64,000 nucleotides of DNA from Edaphochlamys debaryana. Lineage: Eukaryota; Chlorophyta; Chlorophyceae; Chlamydomonadales. How positions within the stretch are numbered: the first letter of the stretch is position 1; each line of letters opens with the position of its first letter. Positions 11,401-23,343 of the stretch are shown one piece after another. The position numbers were made by a program, and so were the translations under genes. Location of the stretch: positions 992,001 to 1,056,000 of the forward strand of contig JAEHOE010000022.1 in the NCBI GenBank assembly GCA_016858145.1, in the 5' to 3' direction. The notes below the pieces were generated by a model, which ran no database searches, was not told the DNA's origin, and worked only from the letters and a program-made list of their open reading frames with translations.

Positions 11401-13906
11401 TCGCGGGGGCGGGGATTGGCGGCGGCAGCTTCCGGGGGTCGTTCCGGGGCCACGGAGCGCTCCTGGCGGCGCAGGCGGCCGGGGGCTCTCGCTGCACCTC
11501 GCCGTCGCCGTCCTTCTCAGCTCGGCTGTTGCAGGTGCGGGCTTGAGGCTTGGGGCTTTGGGGGATTTTGTGGGGGGTGGCGTGATGTGGCGTGGCTTGT
11601 CGGGTGACTCACGTTGTTGTCCGGTGGGCTGGGTAGCTAGCGGATGGGTGGCGACGGGGCGTACCTGGCATGCGGTAAAGCGTGTCCCGCTGCAAACGGA
11701 CGCATCTTCCTGAACCTATGCCGCTAACGCGGCGCAAGCAGGGGCCAGCGGGCAGGTGCACGACTGTGATGGGTCATAGCCGTAGGTCCGTAGCAGGACA
11801 CACAGCCCAGGCCCCTCCCTCCCGAACCGCCTGCCCGGCCCCTGCTCACCCGCCACCCGCTACTTCTGCCCGCAGGCCGCCGCCTCGGTGGGCTCAGGCA
11901 CACGGATCGCCCCCGAACCCTCCGGTGCGCCCTCGAGCGGCGGCAGCGGCCCCCGCACCCCCTCCGCCGCCGCCGTCGCCCCCGTCGCCATCGCCAGCCC
12001 CACCGCCGCCGCCAGCCCCGGCCCCGGCACCAGCCCCAGCGCGGCCGGTCAAGGCGCCGCCACTCCCACCGCCGCCGCCGCCATTGGCATCGGTAGCATC
12101 GGCGTCGGGCTCCGGCCGCCCTCCCTGCGCGCGTCCCTGCCTCGAGCGCTGTCCCTCTCCGCCTCAGAGGCAGTAACGGCTACAGAGGCAGCGAACGGGG
12201 CAGCATCAACCGGGCCCGGGTCGGGCCCGGCCCTGGCCCGGATGACGCCCGGGTCGCTGGGGCCTGGGCCCGGGCCTCGCGCTGCGGGCCCGTCGCCTTT
12301 GGCCTCCCCCAACCCGTGGGCCCAGGAAGGCCCCGCGGACCTGCCGGCCCCGAGTGGGCCCAGCAGTGGAGCGCCGATTGCGGTTGGCGGAGGCCCGCAG
12401 GCCTTGACCCGCCATACCGCCAGCTGGCACCGCCGCAGCACGACGCCACTCGCGCTGTCGGAGCACGCCGGGGCGAGCCCGTATGCACAGCACGGGGCAC
12501 AGCACGGCTCTCCGCATGCACGCCAGGCGCTGTCGCCTCTGCCCAGCAGCTACGCAGCCGCCACCGGCGGAGGCGGAGCCGGTGGCGGCGACGGCGGCGA
12601 CGGCCGGCCCTCGGTCGAGTCGACGGCGAGTCCCTTTCTGGCCCAGCTGGGGTCGGGCGAGCTGCGGTTCAGCAACAGCAGCGTTGCATCCCCGCAAGCC
12701 TCGGGGTCTGTCACTCTGCAACCCCAACCTCCCCAGCCTCTGCAGCCTCCGCAGCTCCAGCAACAGCCGCAGCCGCCGCCACCCACACCCCTGCCCTCCC
12801 GGCGCCTCTTCACCCAGGTCCAAGGCCTGGGCCTGGGCTTCCGGAAACGCAGCTCCGCGACCGGCCTCGAGCAGGCCGCAGCGGTCGCGGCGGCGGCGGG
12901 GGCCGCCGCTGGCGGCGGCGGTGCGTCGGGCCAGGGGCAGGGGCAGCCGCGCACCGTTAGTACGGGGGGTGTTGTGGCACAGGGCGGCGCAGCCGGCGGA
13001 AGCGGCAGCGGCGGCCCGGGTTCGGGACAGGGCCAGGGGATGGCGGTCCGGGCGCTGTTTGCGATCGAGAATTTCGTTGCCGGAATCGCTCAGAACATCA
13101 GCAGCCGGGGCAGCGCCTCGAACCCCGCCTCCGGCGTTGTGGTTGGCGGCGGTGGCGGCGGCGGCGGCGGGTACGGAAGCGCGCCGCTACTGCCGCCGGC
13201 GCTTGCCGCAGAGGCGCCGCTGTCCCCACGCACCAGCGACACGCTCGCGCCGGCGCCGCCGAGCGCCGCCGCCGACCGGGCCGCCGCCGCCGCCGCCCGC
13301 GGCGGTACGGCGGGCTCTTTCAGGGTGTACAACAATCCCTTCGTGTTGTACGGCAACGGTGGGCATGACGCGGAGGGCGGCCTGACGCGGAGCCGCAGCA
13401 GCGGCAGCCTAGAGGCGTCGGCGACGGGGTCCGTGTCGTCGGTGGTCGCAGCGGCTGCCGCCGCCGGCGGCGTCAACGCCCCGACGGCGGGGCTGACGGC
13501 GGCGGTGATGATGCCGCGGGCGCCGCTGTCGCCGCTGGCGGCGCCGCACGGTACGGCATCGGCCGCCGCCAGAGCTCGGCCGCGGCCGGCCAGCCTAAGT
13601 GTGGCCCACACGCCCGTTCTGGAGGGCCCGGCGGCCCAGGCTCGGGTGGCGGGGAGCGTGTCATCGAGTGCCATCAGCCCAGTCGGGGCTCCGAAGTCCG
13701 TCGCTGCGCCTCGGGAGGTTGCGGGGTCGCTGCCGCTGCCGCTGTCACTGCCGCTGGCGGCTGGGGCTGGGTTGCGGGAGCCGGCGGGGGGAGGCGGGGG
13801 GGAGGCGGCGCCCGTGGCCCGACAGGCGGGGGCGGGCCGCGGGGGGGCAGGGCCTGTGGGGGGGGGCACGAAGGCGCAGGCCGCGCTTCCAGGAACTGTC
13901 CGGTAG
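8424..13906 (+). CDS. Long disordered protein with putative N-myristoylation/palmitoylation start (MGQCLS paralog 1)
   Basis: Family not recognised. Four exons, all phase 0: 8424-8477, 8607-9209, 9432-11534, 11876-13906; 1,596 residues. The ATG at 8424 is chosen because it opens an MGQCLS N-terminus identical to the next gene's. Gly2 is a myristoylation candidate and Cys4 a palmitoylation candidate, so membrane attachment is inferred. Most of the protein is Ser/Gly/Ala/Pro-rich and probably disordered, with many basic-site phosphorylation candidates (RRRST, RRPS). A Pro/Gln-rich run lies near residues 1200-1230. The few ordered-looking parts are a hydrophobic stretch near residues 150-170 and ALFAIENFVAGIAQNI near 1310-1328. 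Exon 2 ends ...TPK and exon 3 starts RSILK, mirrored in the downstream gene (...TPK, then RSALK). No transmembrane helix or catalytic domain is visible. Confidence 0.75.
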
Positions 13907-15977
13907 TGGTGGGGCCCACGTGAAGGCGCGGGTACCGAGACTAAGGAAATAACGACAGCAGCAGGGTTTACATCCCGATCTTATCAGAGAGCAAATCAAA
14001 CTCAAGATAAAGGACGGTACTGTCGCCCGGGGACCTGCCACATGCATCTCGGATCGCAGACTTTCCCTGCCGCTGCTGTGCGGCGGGTGCACGGCAACGG
14101 TTGCACGCGCTGCAGTGCTTTTTGATGGCCATGCTGTGCATACTGCTACGATGATCGTTGGCGCCAATCACTGATTCTGTAGGAGTATTCGGTTAGCTAC
14201 GGTGTACTGTGACAAGGGTTTGCGCGATGCTGTGGCTGTGATTTCGGGCAGCGCGCTCCAGACGGCTTGGCCCTGTTCCCTGGCTGTCCGGCGGGGGGCA
14301 GCTATCCTTATGGGTGCTGCCTATGTAGCTGCCCAGTAGCTACTTGTGCATGCATGCATAGAGGTCCACGCCAAACGCATGCAGGAATGTCAGGATGGTA
14401 CTGGGGATACCGAAATGGGAAAGGGGGGTTTAGTTCTGCTTACCGGTAAATGCCGTTTGCCAAGTTCTGTGGCAAGGCGGCAAGGGGGGGCGGGCGGAGG
14501 CTACCCGTGTGCGCGACGAGGTGGGAGCTTCAGTGGCTGATGGGTCGAGGGTTGGCGGCTGCACAAGGCAGGTGGCGTGAAGGGGTTGGGTACAAGACGC
14601 TTCGAAGCAGCTTGGCACGCGCAACTTCCAAGAGCGTGACAGAGGGCGCTGTCGTGTGGGCGGGTTGGTGGTCGCTAACAGGACTCCGCGTGATCAAGAG
14701 ACGAAGATCAATGAGCGGAAGGGCACCTTGCACAGTGGGCCTGTGATGTCATGTGTAGACTCCGAAGGGAGCTGTAACGGTAGGTTTTGCGAGCGCGCTC
14801 AAGAGGAGAGGCGGAATTGCGATGGCTCCTCCGCCAGCCCCCAAAGCGGCTCGACGCCAGGTTGTTCGTTGTTCTCAGGCCCCTGCCCGACGCTTCTCAG
14901 CACGTGTTTTTTATATGGCGTGTTGAGAGGGGAGCAATCGAGCAGGGCACGTGTTTCTCTTGTCGGAAGCCCAGCGGCACAGAGGAAATGCGACCCAATC
15001 AGCGGTCCGCCACCCGCGGGCTAGCGGGGGATTCTGTGCTCGCAGGGGCCGTGCAGCGTAGTCCGGACGACGACGAGGGGGGATGCAGCTGAACGCAACT
15101 AGGCTGTGCGCAACGCAACAGAAAGCGGGAGAGGCCGAGCGACAGGCAGGAGCAAGCAGCCCCACGGGGGATCCTAAGGGCCGCACCACGCAACGCGGTC
15201 GGATAGCGGCTAGCGGGGGGTGCTCTAGCCCGGGCCCATGGCGGCTGGCGAGCAGGGCCCTCCCTCCCTCTGAACTGAAAGAAGGTAACCGGGTATAGGG
15301 GTATTGGGAGATTTGGGACCGGGGGGTAGCACGGCGTAGGGGCAGCCCATGCTGGGTAGGGGCACCCCGAGCGCAGTGCAGTCCATACGAATATGGTCCC
15401 CGCGGACAACCCCGTCCGTTCCCTCCGCAACACAGCCCCAGCCTGCTTGGGGCACTCCTGCGCAGCAAATGGTGATGTAACGTGCCAATGCTGCAACCGT
15501 GCAGGGGAGAAAGGCGCGAAACGCGGCACGCACGTGCGGGCAACGAACAGTGGTCAACACCGAAATCGACAGAGTCTTACCTGCTCTCCGCTTGTGCTCT
15601 GCGCAGACTCGCGGTCGCCAAAACGCTATGCTCATCGCGTAACGGAAGCCGCGAAAGCGCGCGGTCAGGACGCAGACTGCCTTCTCAATGGTACTGCAGG
15701 ACTCCGCCTTTCAGCCACCAGCCGACCCACATTCCGGTATGAGTTAACAGTATATTAGTTTTACGAAGACGTCATACTTGCGCATGAATCCCTCGACTAC
15801 ACAAGCTGCGATTGAGCCCTAAGCCGGGCTCCGCTGCTCAGGATTGTGCCCTCGCAACGACCAATCGGCGCAGGTCGAGGAAAGAAAAGCACGCGCTCGG
15901 AGACACGCGTCTGCGTGGACACCAAGGAGATTGCTGCCATGCGCCATGCGATGATTTGACGAGAGAGTCAGGGCCCG
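13907..15977. other. Intergenic region between the two MGQCLS paralogs
   Basis: About 2.1 kb containing the presumed 3' UTR of paralog 1 and the promoter of paralog 2. Open frames on both strands lack domains and look like chance frames of GC-rich DNA. A short AT-richer patch lies at about 15735-15780, roughly 200 bp upstream of the next start codon, and may belong to the promoter. Nothing else supportable is seen. Confidence 0.45.
14773..14777 (+). promoter_or_regulatory. Candidate polyadenylation signal TGTAA
   Basis: TGTAA about 870 bp after the stop codon of the first MGQCLS gene, a spacing close to that seen for the preceding gene. The identification rests only on the pentamer and its position. 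Confidence 0.35.
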
Positions 15978-18900
15978 ATGGGGCAGTGCCTATCAGGCGG
16001 AAACCCTGCGAGTCCTCGAGGCGATGCGGGAGACGAAGAAGCTTTGGCAGCTGTGGGCGGCGCAGGCGCGTCTCCATCGTCGGGCGCACGTGCGGGCAGC
16101 CCAGCTTTGACCGATCCAACAGACGCTGACGACATTCAACTCAAGCTCAAGTCGCTTCTTGTGTCACAGGTGGGCGCTGGGGAGGATTTCTGTTACTGAG
16201 TGCACGACGGGCTAGTACCGCGCAGCGTGCGGGCGAGTGCGGGAGGACAAGGGGGGAAAGGAGACACGGGAGACGAGGACAAGGGGGGGGCAGGGAGGGG
16301 CAGGGAAACGGGTTCGGAGGTAGGGTTTGTGCCAGGGATACTGGAATGGGATCGCATGTCTGCTGGTCCCGCGCTGCCGTTTCCACATCTTCACCCGCGA
16401 AATCACTCCACACAGGCCCTGCGCAGGTCTAGCAGCAAACCCAGCCCGCTCTCCCAATCCTGACTGCACCCCTCCTCCATCGCGCCCTCACAGCAAAAGG
16501 TTGGGGCCGCTTCGCTGCGGCTGAACGACAAGCTGGTGCTTGCCGAGGTGAGGCGTTGTCTACACACCCAGGTTTCAGCTCCCTAGAATTAATACGGAAG
16601 TAATGTGTTCTCCAAGCTGCACCGTGGTCCCCAGCTTGTAGTAGGCTCACCCCCCCCCCTCGCGTCAAGGGCTTCCTTCCCTTGCCCTCGGGCCCCCCCC
16701 CCTCGCCTCACGGCTCAGGCTCTCGCAGGCGGTTGGCAGGACAAGAGCAACCACGGCCCCTCCGCGGACAGATCCGTGCGCGGGGATGCGTTGCGCGCGT
16801 CCCGCCGCCGGTCCATGGACAGATCGGTGCATGGCCGCGGGATCCAGGATCGATCCGTGCACGGCCGCGGGATCCAGGATCGATCCGTGCACGGCCGCGG
16901 GATCCTGGATGGATCCGTGCATGGCCGGGCGGTGGTAACCGACCGCAGCCGGTCCAGCCACAGGTGGGCTCGGAGTCCCGGTTTAGGTAAAACGAAGACC
17001 CGGTGACTGATTGGGTCAGAGTCAAGAAGATGCGTCATTGGCGGAGGACAGCGCAAAGGGTTGCGTCACGACAAGCGGACATGGGCATAAGGAGGTAGCG
17101 TAGTAAGATAGGGACTTAGGAAGGGGTTGCGCCATACGAAACCCATCATATGATACCGACCTGTGCGCAGTGGTCGCATGGTACAGGAATTGGAATCGCA
17201 GCAAAATCACGGGCCGACACAACCTGCCCGCGCTTTCCTCACCGCCTGCCCCAGGCATGGCGGAGGGGGCTTCAGCAGCGCTTACCCGATCGACCGCAGC
17301 GTCGGCGGAATGTGAGTGTGGGCCCGGCCCCAGGAAAAGTGCGTACCGTACTGGCTTCTTCATGCCATGGCTGAAATCGTGCCCCCAGAATGACAGTGCC
17401 TACCCTACCCCACAACCTCGGCCCCTCCGCATCCTGTCCCCCGCCTCCACCCACCGTCCCAGTTCTAGCGCCCAAGCTGAGCACAACAGCGACGCCCACC
17501 ATCGACCCGCCTGGCGCCCTCCCGAGCCTTCTCCGACGGAGCCCGCCAGCCTCGCGCCCGTGGAAGCCCTGGATCCTGGATTCGGCAAATCGCCGATGGA
17601 CTCGGGGCCGCACATCTGGACTGTGTACGTCGACGGACAGGATCAGCCCGTTCCCGCCGCGCAAGATCCTGCCGTACACGGCGGCACAGCACATCACGGG
17701 ATGCTGACTCAGCGCCTGCAGGACCACGCCGGTGGAAGCAGCGGGCCCGAGAGCGGCGGCAGCGGCGGCTGCGCGCTGGCGGCTGCACCCATGGCCGCAC
17801 TGACGGGTTCCGGCCGAGCCAGCCTCGGCAACGTGGCAGGGGCCGCCGCCGTGGGACCAGGATCGGGCGGCGGCAGCGCAAGGGGCAGCTCCAGCGGCCT
17901 GCGAGCCAGCTTTGACGGCGCGACCGGGGCAGGGGCAGGGGCAGGGGCAGGGGCCAGCCTGAGGCGGAGGTTCCTGGATGAGGACTCCGCGGCCGTACTG
18001 GCCATGTCCCGAGCGCTGCGGGTAGGCGGGGTTGGAGGGAGGGGCAGGAGGCGGGTGAGGGGCGTGGGACTTGTGGGGGCGGGTGAGGGAGAGGGAGAGG
18101 TCGCGTGTGGGATGGAGAGGAGTGGCGCGGGGGAGGGAGGAAAGGGACTTTGCCTCGCTACCTAATCGCCTCCTGTCCCGCCGCCAAACCACATCTAACC
18201 CGCTCACTGCACCCGCCTGACTGCACCCGTCCCCTGCCCGCACGCCCAACAACGTTCGATGATGTGCTGCTGCCCACACAGGGCGGCCCACATGGCACCG
18301 GCAACGGCTCCATTGGCAGCGGCGGCAGCGGTAACGGTCGCGGGGCGTCGTCCTTTCAGCGGTACGGCAGCACCGGTACGGCAGGCCACGTCGTCAGGAG
18401 CCCCGGCGCCAGCGGTCGACTCAGCTTCGGCGGTAACGCGAACGCTGACGCGAACGCCAACGCCCAGATCGGCACCGCCCATGACAACGGCGCTGGCGGC
18501 GCCTCGCCCGCACCCCCTTCCGCTGTCTCGCCCTCGCACGCCGCCGCTGAGGCACCCGCGAGCATTCCCCCCGTGGCCTCGATCCGCCCCCGGCCCTCGG
18601 TGCGATCCCCTCTGGCCTCGACCTCCGGCGCCCCGCCGCAACCGCCCGCCGGCCCCTCTCTCCCTCCCTCGGCCTCTCCCTCTGCCTCGGCCTCCAACCC
18701 GGTGGAGCCGCCCCGTGGCGGAGGCGAGGCCTCTGGTGCTGGGCTCGGCGGCGGCGGCGGTGGTGGCGGCGGCGTCAGGCAGGCCCGGCGGAGGAGCACG
18801 AGCGCCCTGGCGGAGGCCATGGCGGCGGGAATGGCTGCCGCCGCTGCAGCAGCGGCGGCGGATGCAGGGGCAGCGGGCGACGTGGTTTTTGCGTCCACCG

Positions 18901-21411
18901 GAGGCCGGTTGCGGGCTGCTGCCAAGGGCCGTGACTACGGCAGCTACTCAAATGCAGCGGGTGCGGTTGGTTGGACGTCAAGGGGAGGTTCTGGGCAGAG
19001 CGCGGGTTTCTGGCGGGATTGTGGGAGACCTTCAGTTCTGTTGGCTTTTTGCACACCTGGCTATACCGTCCTCAACTGCCGGCCGCCTGGGATTGTCAAC
19101 CGGGCCCAGACTTCCCGCCCGCCCACCTCTCCCCACGCAGAGCCGCCACAGCAGCTGACGCCAGCACCTGACTCGTGCTTGTACTCAAACTCGACTCATC
19201 CGACGGGGGCGTCACCTGCGGCGGCGGCGGTGGCGGCGGCAACCTCGAGTGGCGCCAGCTCCGCTGCTCCCAGTCCCGCTGCGGAAGGCGGCGGCGGCAG
19301 TGACCAGTCTCATCCCCGCCGCTTCCTCACCCGGGGGCGTCCCAACGTGGACCTGTCGGCCACTCCCAAGGTGCGAATGCGCGGGCGTTGGCTTGGATGT
19401 GAGCGTGCGTCACCGCTGCCCGCCTGCTCCTGGGTGGTTGCCAACACATCAATCTCCCCCTGTGTGCCTCCTCCCTGACAGCGATCCGCTCTGAAGAAGG
19501 ACCCAAGCCTCAGCGCCGCCGCCGCCAACGCGCTACCCACCGCCGGACCGGTCGTGGCGTCGACCGTTTCCTCTCGCCACCTCAGCATCGGACCCGGGGC
19601 CGAGGCCGCCAGCCCCAGCCTCACGACGTCCCCTTCCATGCCCCTGCCCAGGTTCGGGGGCCACCCCGCCGCCCTCTCTCCCGCCGGCGGCGCAACCGTC
19701 TGTGGATCTAGCTCTACGGCAACTGCCGTACGGATGCTGCCGGAGAACATGTGGCAACCGTTGGGGCCGCTGCCGCCGCCCGAGGAAGATCCGGATCAGG
19801 TTGAAACGGTGTCGTACGAATCCAGCGTCGTGCGCGGACTGAAACACCTCAAGGTCAATGCTCATCCCCAGCCGGATCTGCTCGCGGTCATCGCACCTGT
19901 CGTACACTCGCCACGTGACCACCACTGCGGGGCACATGAGGCCATGAGCGCTGATGGCGGCGGCGGCGGCCAACTGTTGGCCTTCTCCGGCGCGGCCAAC
20001 CTGCGCGCGTCACTACGGCAGAGAGATCTGGCTGCCGTACCTCCGGCTGGCAGTACGGCAGGCACTGGTGGCGGCGGCAGTACGGCAGGCGGGCACTCGC
20101 GGCGGGCGCTCCAGGGGCTCCAGGGCCTGGATCTGCTCAATCTGGGGTGCGACATCGAGGGAGATTGGGCCATGCTGCCCGGCAGTCCCTCAGCCGAACA
20201 CACGTCAGCGCGGCAGGTACGACTGCGGACGAGATTGGTAGAGCAAGACTTAGAGCGAGTTAGAATAGATAGGTCTGGACAGGGTTTTGAGGAAGATGGG
20301 GAAGCAAGGTGGGGGCACGAGGGAGGCAAACCTGACGTACAAATGCCCGCCCTCATGGCCCGCGCACAGGGTTCGCTCCGCCCCGCTGACTTGCTATCGC
20401 CCGGCCCCGCCTCTGGCCCCGGCCCCTGTGCCAACCTGGGCTCCGTCCATCCTGCGCCCTCCCACGGGGCGGGGCCGTTCCCATCGCTGCTCAGCCCTCC
20501 GCACGTCAGCAGCATCGGGCCATCCCCTCTCAGCCCAGGGCCCCGCAACCCAGCCTCTCCCCGGGTCAGCGGCACGGGCTTTGGCGGCAACCGGGTCGCC
20601 CACCTGCCTTCCCCCGTGCACTCGCCAGCGCCCCACTGCTCCCGGCCTGGCTCCCCAAGCCTGTCGCAGGCTGCCCACGCGCCCTGCGTGCACGGCGCCT
20701 CTCCTCTGGGGCCCTCCATGAGCACAGCGGGGCCCTCGGGGCGCCTCGCGTCTGAGATGCGAAGCCGCTACACACCTGCTGCTGTCACAAGTGCTGGAAG
20801 CACCGTCCCGGCGCCCCATGGCACCGGGGAGCCGCAAGTTGGGGCCCACATGGGCCCGCACGGGCCCCGCCAGGCCCCGCACGCTGCTGAGGCGGGCCCA
20901 CGGGGGCCCACGGGGGGCGGTCTCGTCCCCAGGGCCGCCCCAAGTAACGGCGGCAGCGGCGAGGACCCCACGGGTCTTACCCGCCCCAACACCACACGAG
21001 CTGGAGTCCCGGGAGGCATGGAGTCGGGGGGTCACATGGAAGGAGATCTCACGAGCGGCCGGAGGTAAGGCACCCTCGAAGCGAGGTACCGGTATCACAT
21101 GCCATTGTGCCAGCTTTAACTCTCCCAAGGCAACCATGGCTCCCTGGACGATTGTCCTGACTCTAACCCGACCTGCCCAGTCCCCCAGCCAAGGCAACCA
21201 TGGCTCCCTGGACGGTTGTGGTTTCTAACCCGTTATGCCTCTGCCGCCCCGCCCCACCAGGGTGCTGAGCGCCAGCCCCGCTTCCAGCCGCCGCCCCGGG
21301 GCCGCAGCGGGCGCAGCGGGCGGAGCGCCAGGGTCAACGGACGAAATCGATTTGGTGACGGAGGAGCTGGAGCGAATGACTGCGACCGGGGCAGAGGGGC
21401 TGAAACCCTGA
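15978..21411 (+). CDS. Long disordered protein with MGQCLS acylation start and internal decapeptide repeats (paralog 2)
   Basis: Family not recognised. Ten exons with consistent phase: 15978-16169, 16494-16547, 16740-16963, 17255-17311, 17463-18021, 18282-18960, 19141-19370, 19482-20216, 20370-21064, 21261-21411; 1,191 residues. It starts MGQCLS, like its upstream neighbour, so dual lipidation and membrane attachment are inferred. Residues about 109-146 hold three and a half copies of a DRSVHGRGI-type decapeptide. An IWTVYVDGQDQ segment lies near 226, a RRRSTSAL site near 531, and a more ordered block around 750-820 (MLPENMW... KHLKVNAH). The last residues form an acidic, probably helical tail (TDEIDLVTEELERM). 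The rest is low-complexity Gly/Ser/Pro/Ala. The junction of exons 7 and 8 reads TPK then RSALK, as in paralog 1. No enzymatic domain is visible; a scaffold or signalling-adaptor role is only a guess. Confidence 0.75.
16818..16928 (+). repeat. In-frame 30-bp tandem repeat coding for DRSVHGRGIQ units
   Basis: Units at 16818-16847, 16848-16877, 16878-16907 and a partial at 16908-16928 encode DRSVHGRGIQ, the same again, DRSVHGRGIL and DGSVHGR. The second and third copies are almost identical in DNA, implying recent expansion. Related DRSV words occur just before (residues near 93) and in the next exon (17255-17311, ending AYPIDRSVGG), so the motif is older than the tandem array. Confidence 0.9.
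21126..21220 (+). repeat. Intronic tandem duplication (about 65-bp spacing) in paralog 2
   Basis: The last intron of the second MGQCLS gene (21065-21260) contains two near-identical copies of AAGGCAACCATGGCTCCCTG followed by GACGRTTGT, starting near 21127 and 21192, each followed within about 20 bp by CTAACCCG. They differ at very few bases, so the duplication is young. Confidence 0.85.
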
Positions 21412-22576
21412 GACAGCCGGCTGCTGTTGTGGAGGCAGCCGCGGCGGTCGCTCGGTGGGCGGTGAGCGTGCAGGTCCGGGGCTGGGGGCGGAGACAGTGC
21501 CGCCGTAGCGGCGGCGGGTGGGGTGAGGTGGAGACTGGAGAGATGGGATTGGGGAGTACCGGTCTATGGAGGCAAGAGGGCTGCCTCAAAAGCACTGGCA
21601 CTGGGAAGGGGGCGAGGGCAAGGTCGGGCTGTGGGCGAACGCACTGTTCGAGGCGAGAAGCCCAAAGGGGAGGAGCCAAGAGTACGAGAGTGTGGGCAAG
21701 CAAGCAAGCAACCGTTGTCCCAACGATAGCTGCTCTAAGAGGCATGGTTGGATGAGATGTGGGGACTATCCTTCGATGTGGGTGGACCTGTTCGTTCCTG
21801 CATTGTTGGGGCCGAGTTTCGTGGCGCCCTGCCTTACACACTTCCAAAGTCCATGCAAGCTGGGGTTGGAGGAGTCGACTTCACCTGGTCTAGGAAGCGT
21901 CAAACGCTGAGTGACGGAAAGAGTGGGCGATGGAAGAGGCCTGGTTGAAATCGCCAAATGGGGTGCGTGGGGCACTAGTTCATTTCTCAGCCTGTCATAA
22001 TTGTCAGACAGTCGTACTCTGTACTTCGCGTGGCTTTGGTTGGGGGCAGATCCACACAGTGTCGCAACCACTATCCTGGCCAACGGCTCAGGTGGTACGT
22101 TTGAAATGAAAGGAGGGGGTAGACATTAGTCTACTTCAGCAGCTCATCACTTGGAAAGGTTGTACTGGTTTGGCTTTGAGGGAAATTGCAGGGGCTTTTG
22201 ATGCTGGCTTGGAAGCCGAGACGCACAGACGCGCTTTGAAGGTAGCAATGTTGCCCGTACTCTTTGCCGCGAGCCCCCTGCCAAAGGCATGCGTGGTGCC
22301 GTGTCTTCATGTCCTATGCGGGGTTCTTCTCGGAGGTGAGCCTAGGGTGCCGTACGTGTGCCGTACGTGCATCTCTGGTGCCGTAGGGCGGTTCGCAAAG
22401 GCCCTTGGCTGGCCCCTTCAGCAAACTTGCCGACCCTTACCTCTGTCCTGTGCGCAATAGGTTGGTGAAGGGGCAGCTTGGCGCTCCACGCAGAGGAGCA
22501 ATGATGTTTATTGGCTGGGGTTATAACGATGTGTGGCACGTTCTTTGATCAGTCCTGTGCTGGCTGCTGTAGCTGC

Positions 22577-22581
22577 TGTAA
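22577..22581 (+). promoter_or_regulatory. Candidate polyadenylation signal TGTAA
   Basis: TGTAA about 1.17 kb after the stop codon of the second MGQCLS gene. It would imply a long 3' UTR, which is common in chlorophytes, but the assignment is tentative. Confidence 0.3.
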
Positions 22582-23338
22582 TCCTTGCAGTGTGATGCTG
22601 AAGTGGGGGCGGCCTCCACCATGAGCTTGATGAGTGTGTGGAGTTGAGGGGCCGCCGGGAACACGCTTCTTTGGGGGGGGGGGCCTCGCCGCGGGCTGTG
22701 CGCCACAGACTTGATCTGCTTAATCTGCTGTTCCGCTGGACGTGTGACGTGGCTTCGAGGGGCGCTCTGACGGTCTTGTCCTATACCTGCTTGGCCCCAG
22801 CAGGTCCGGCGGATAGACCCGCCCAGGAGACGGAGGGGGCATAGTCCTCGGTAGTTACAATGAGGGACCCCAGAAGGGGGCACGGCAGCTGACGTTCAAC
22901 ATGTTACCGTCCTTGCTAATAACGCTTGGCCCCCAACCAAAAGCGTACTACCTGAAGCTGGTGGCAGGCAAAGCGGCACCATCCTGCCGTTTTCCAGCCA
23001 CGAACTGTCGCCATCAAGGCTGGCTGTGCAGCCCCTGCGGTCGTGTGAGGATACCCCCCTCCCTCTAGGTAGGTAGAATGGATAGCAGGCGACAGGAACA
23101 CGTGGCGGGCAGAGGCCCACGTGCCGACAGCCCAGCGGCCCCCGAGCAGAGACGATTGGCTGCGGCCAGGATAAGCCGCTAGAAAGGGAGGTGACACCTC
23201 CTGCCAACCTCGCACCCCTATGCGCACCCAGCGCCAAGCCTTGAAAGCAAAGAGCTGCGCGAGCGCGCGCAAGGCTCATTAATCTGAATTTGAACGGCGG
23301 CGCGCAGACACCCTTGCCAAACACCCGCGGGGCCACGC

Positions 23339-23343
23339 TTACA
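23339..23343 (-). promoter_or_regulatory. Candidate polyadenylation signal TGTAA (reads TTACA on +)
   Basis: Lies about 1.0 kb downstream of the channel gene's stop codon on its coding strand. Another TTACA occurs at about 22855. Either or neither could be used. Confidence 0.3.

Noticed and set aside
22170..22460. 96-codon frame in the convergent intergenic region
   Set aside because: Lies in the likely 3' UTR of paralog 2, has no homology I recognise and no splice context.
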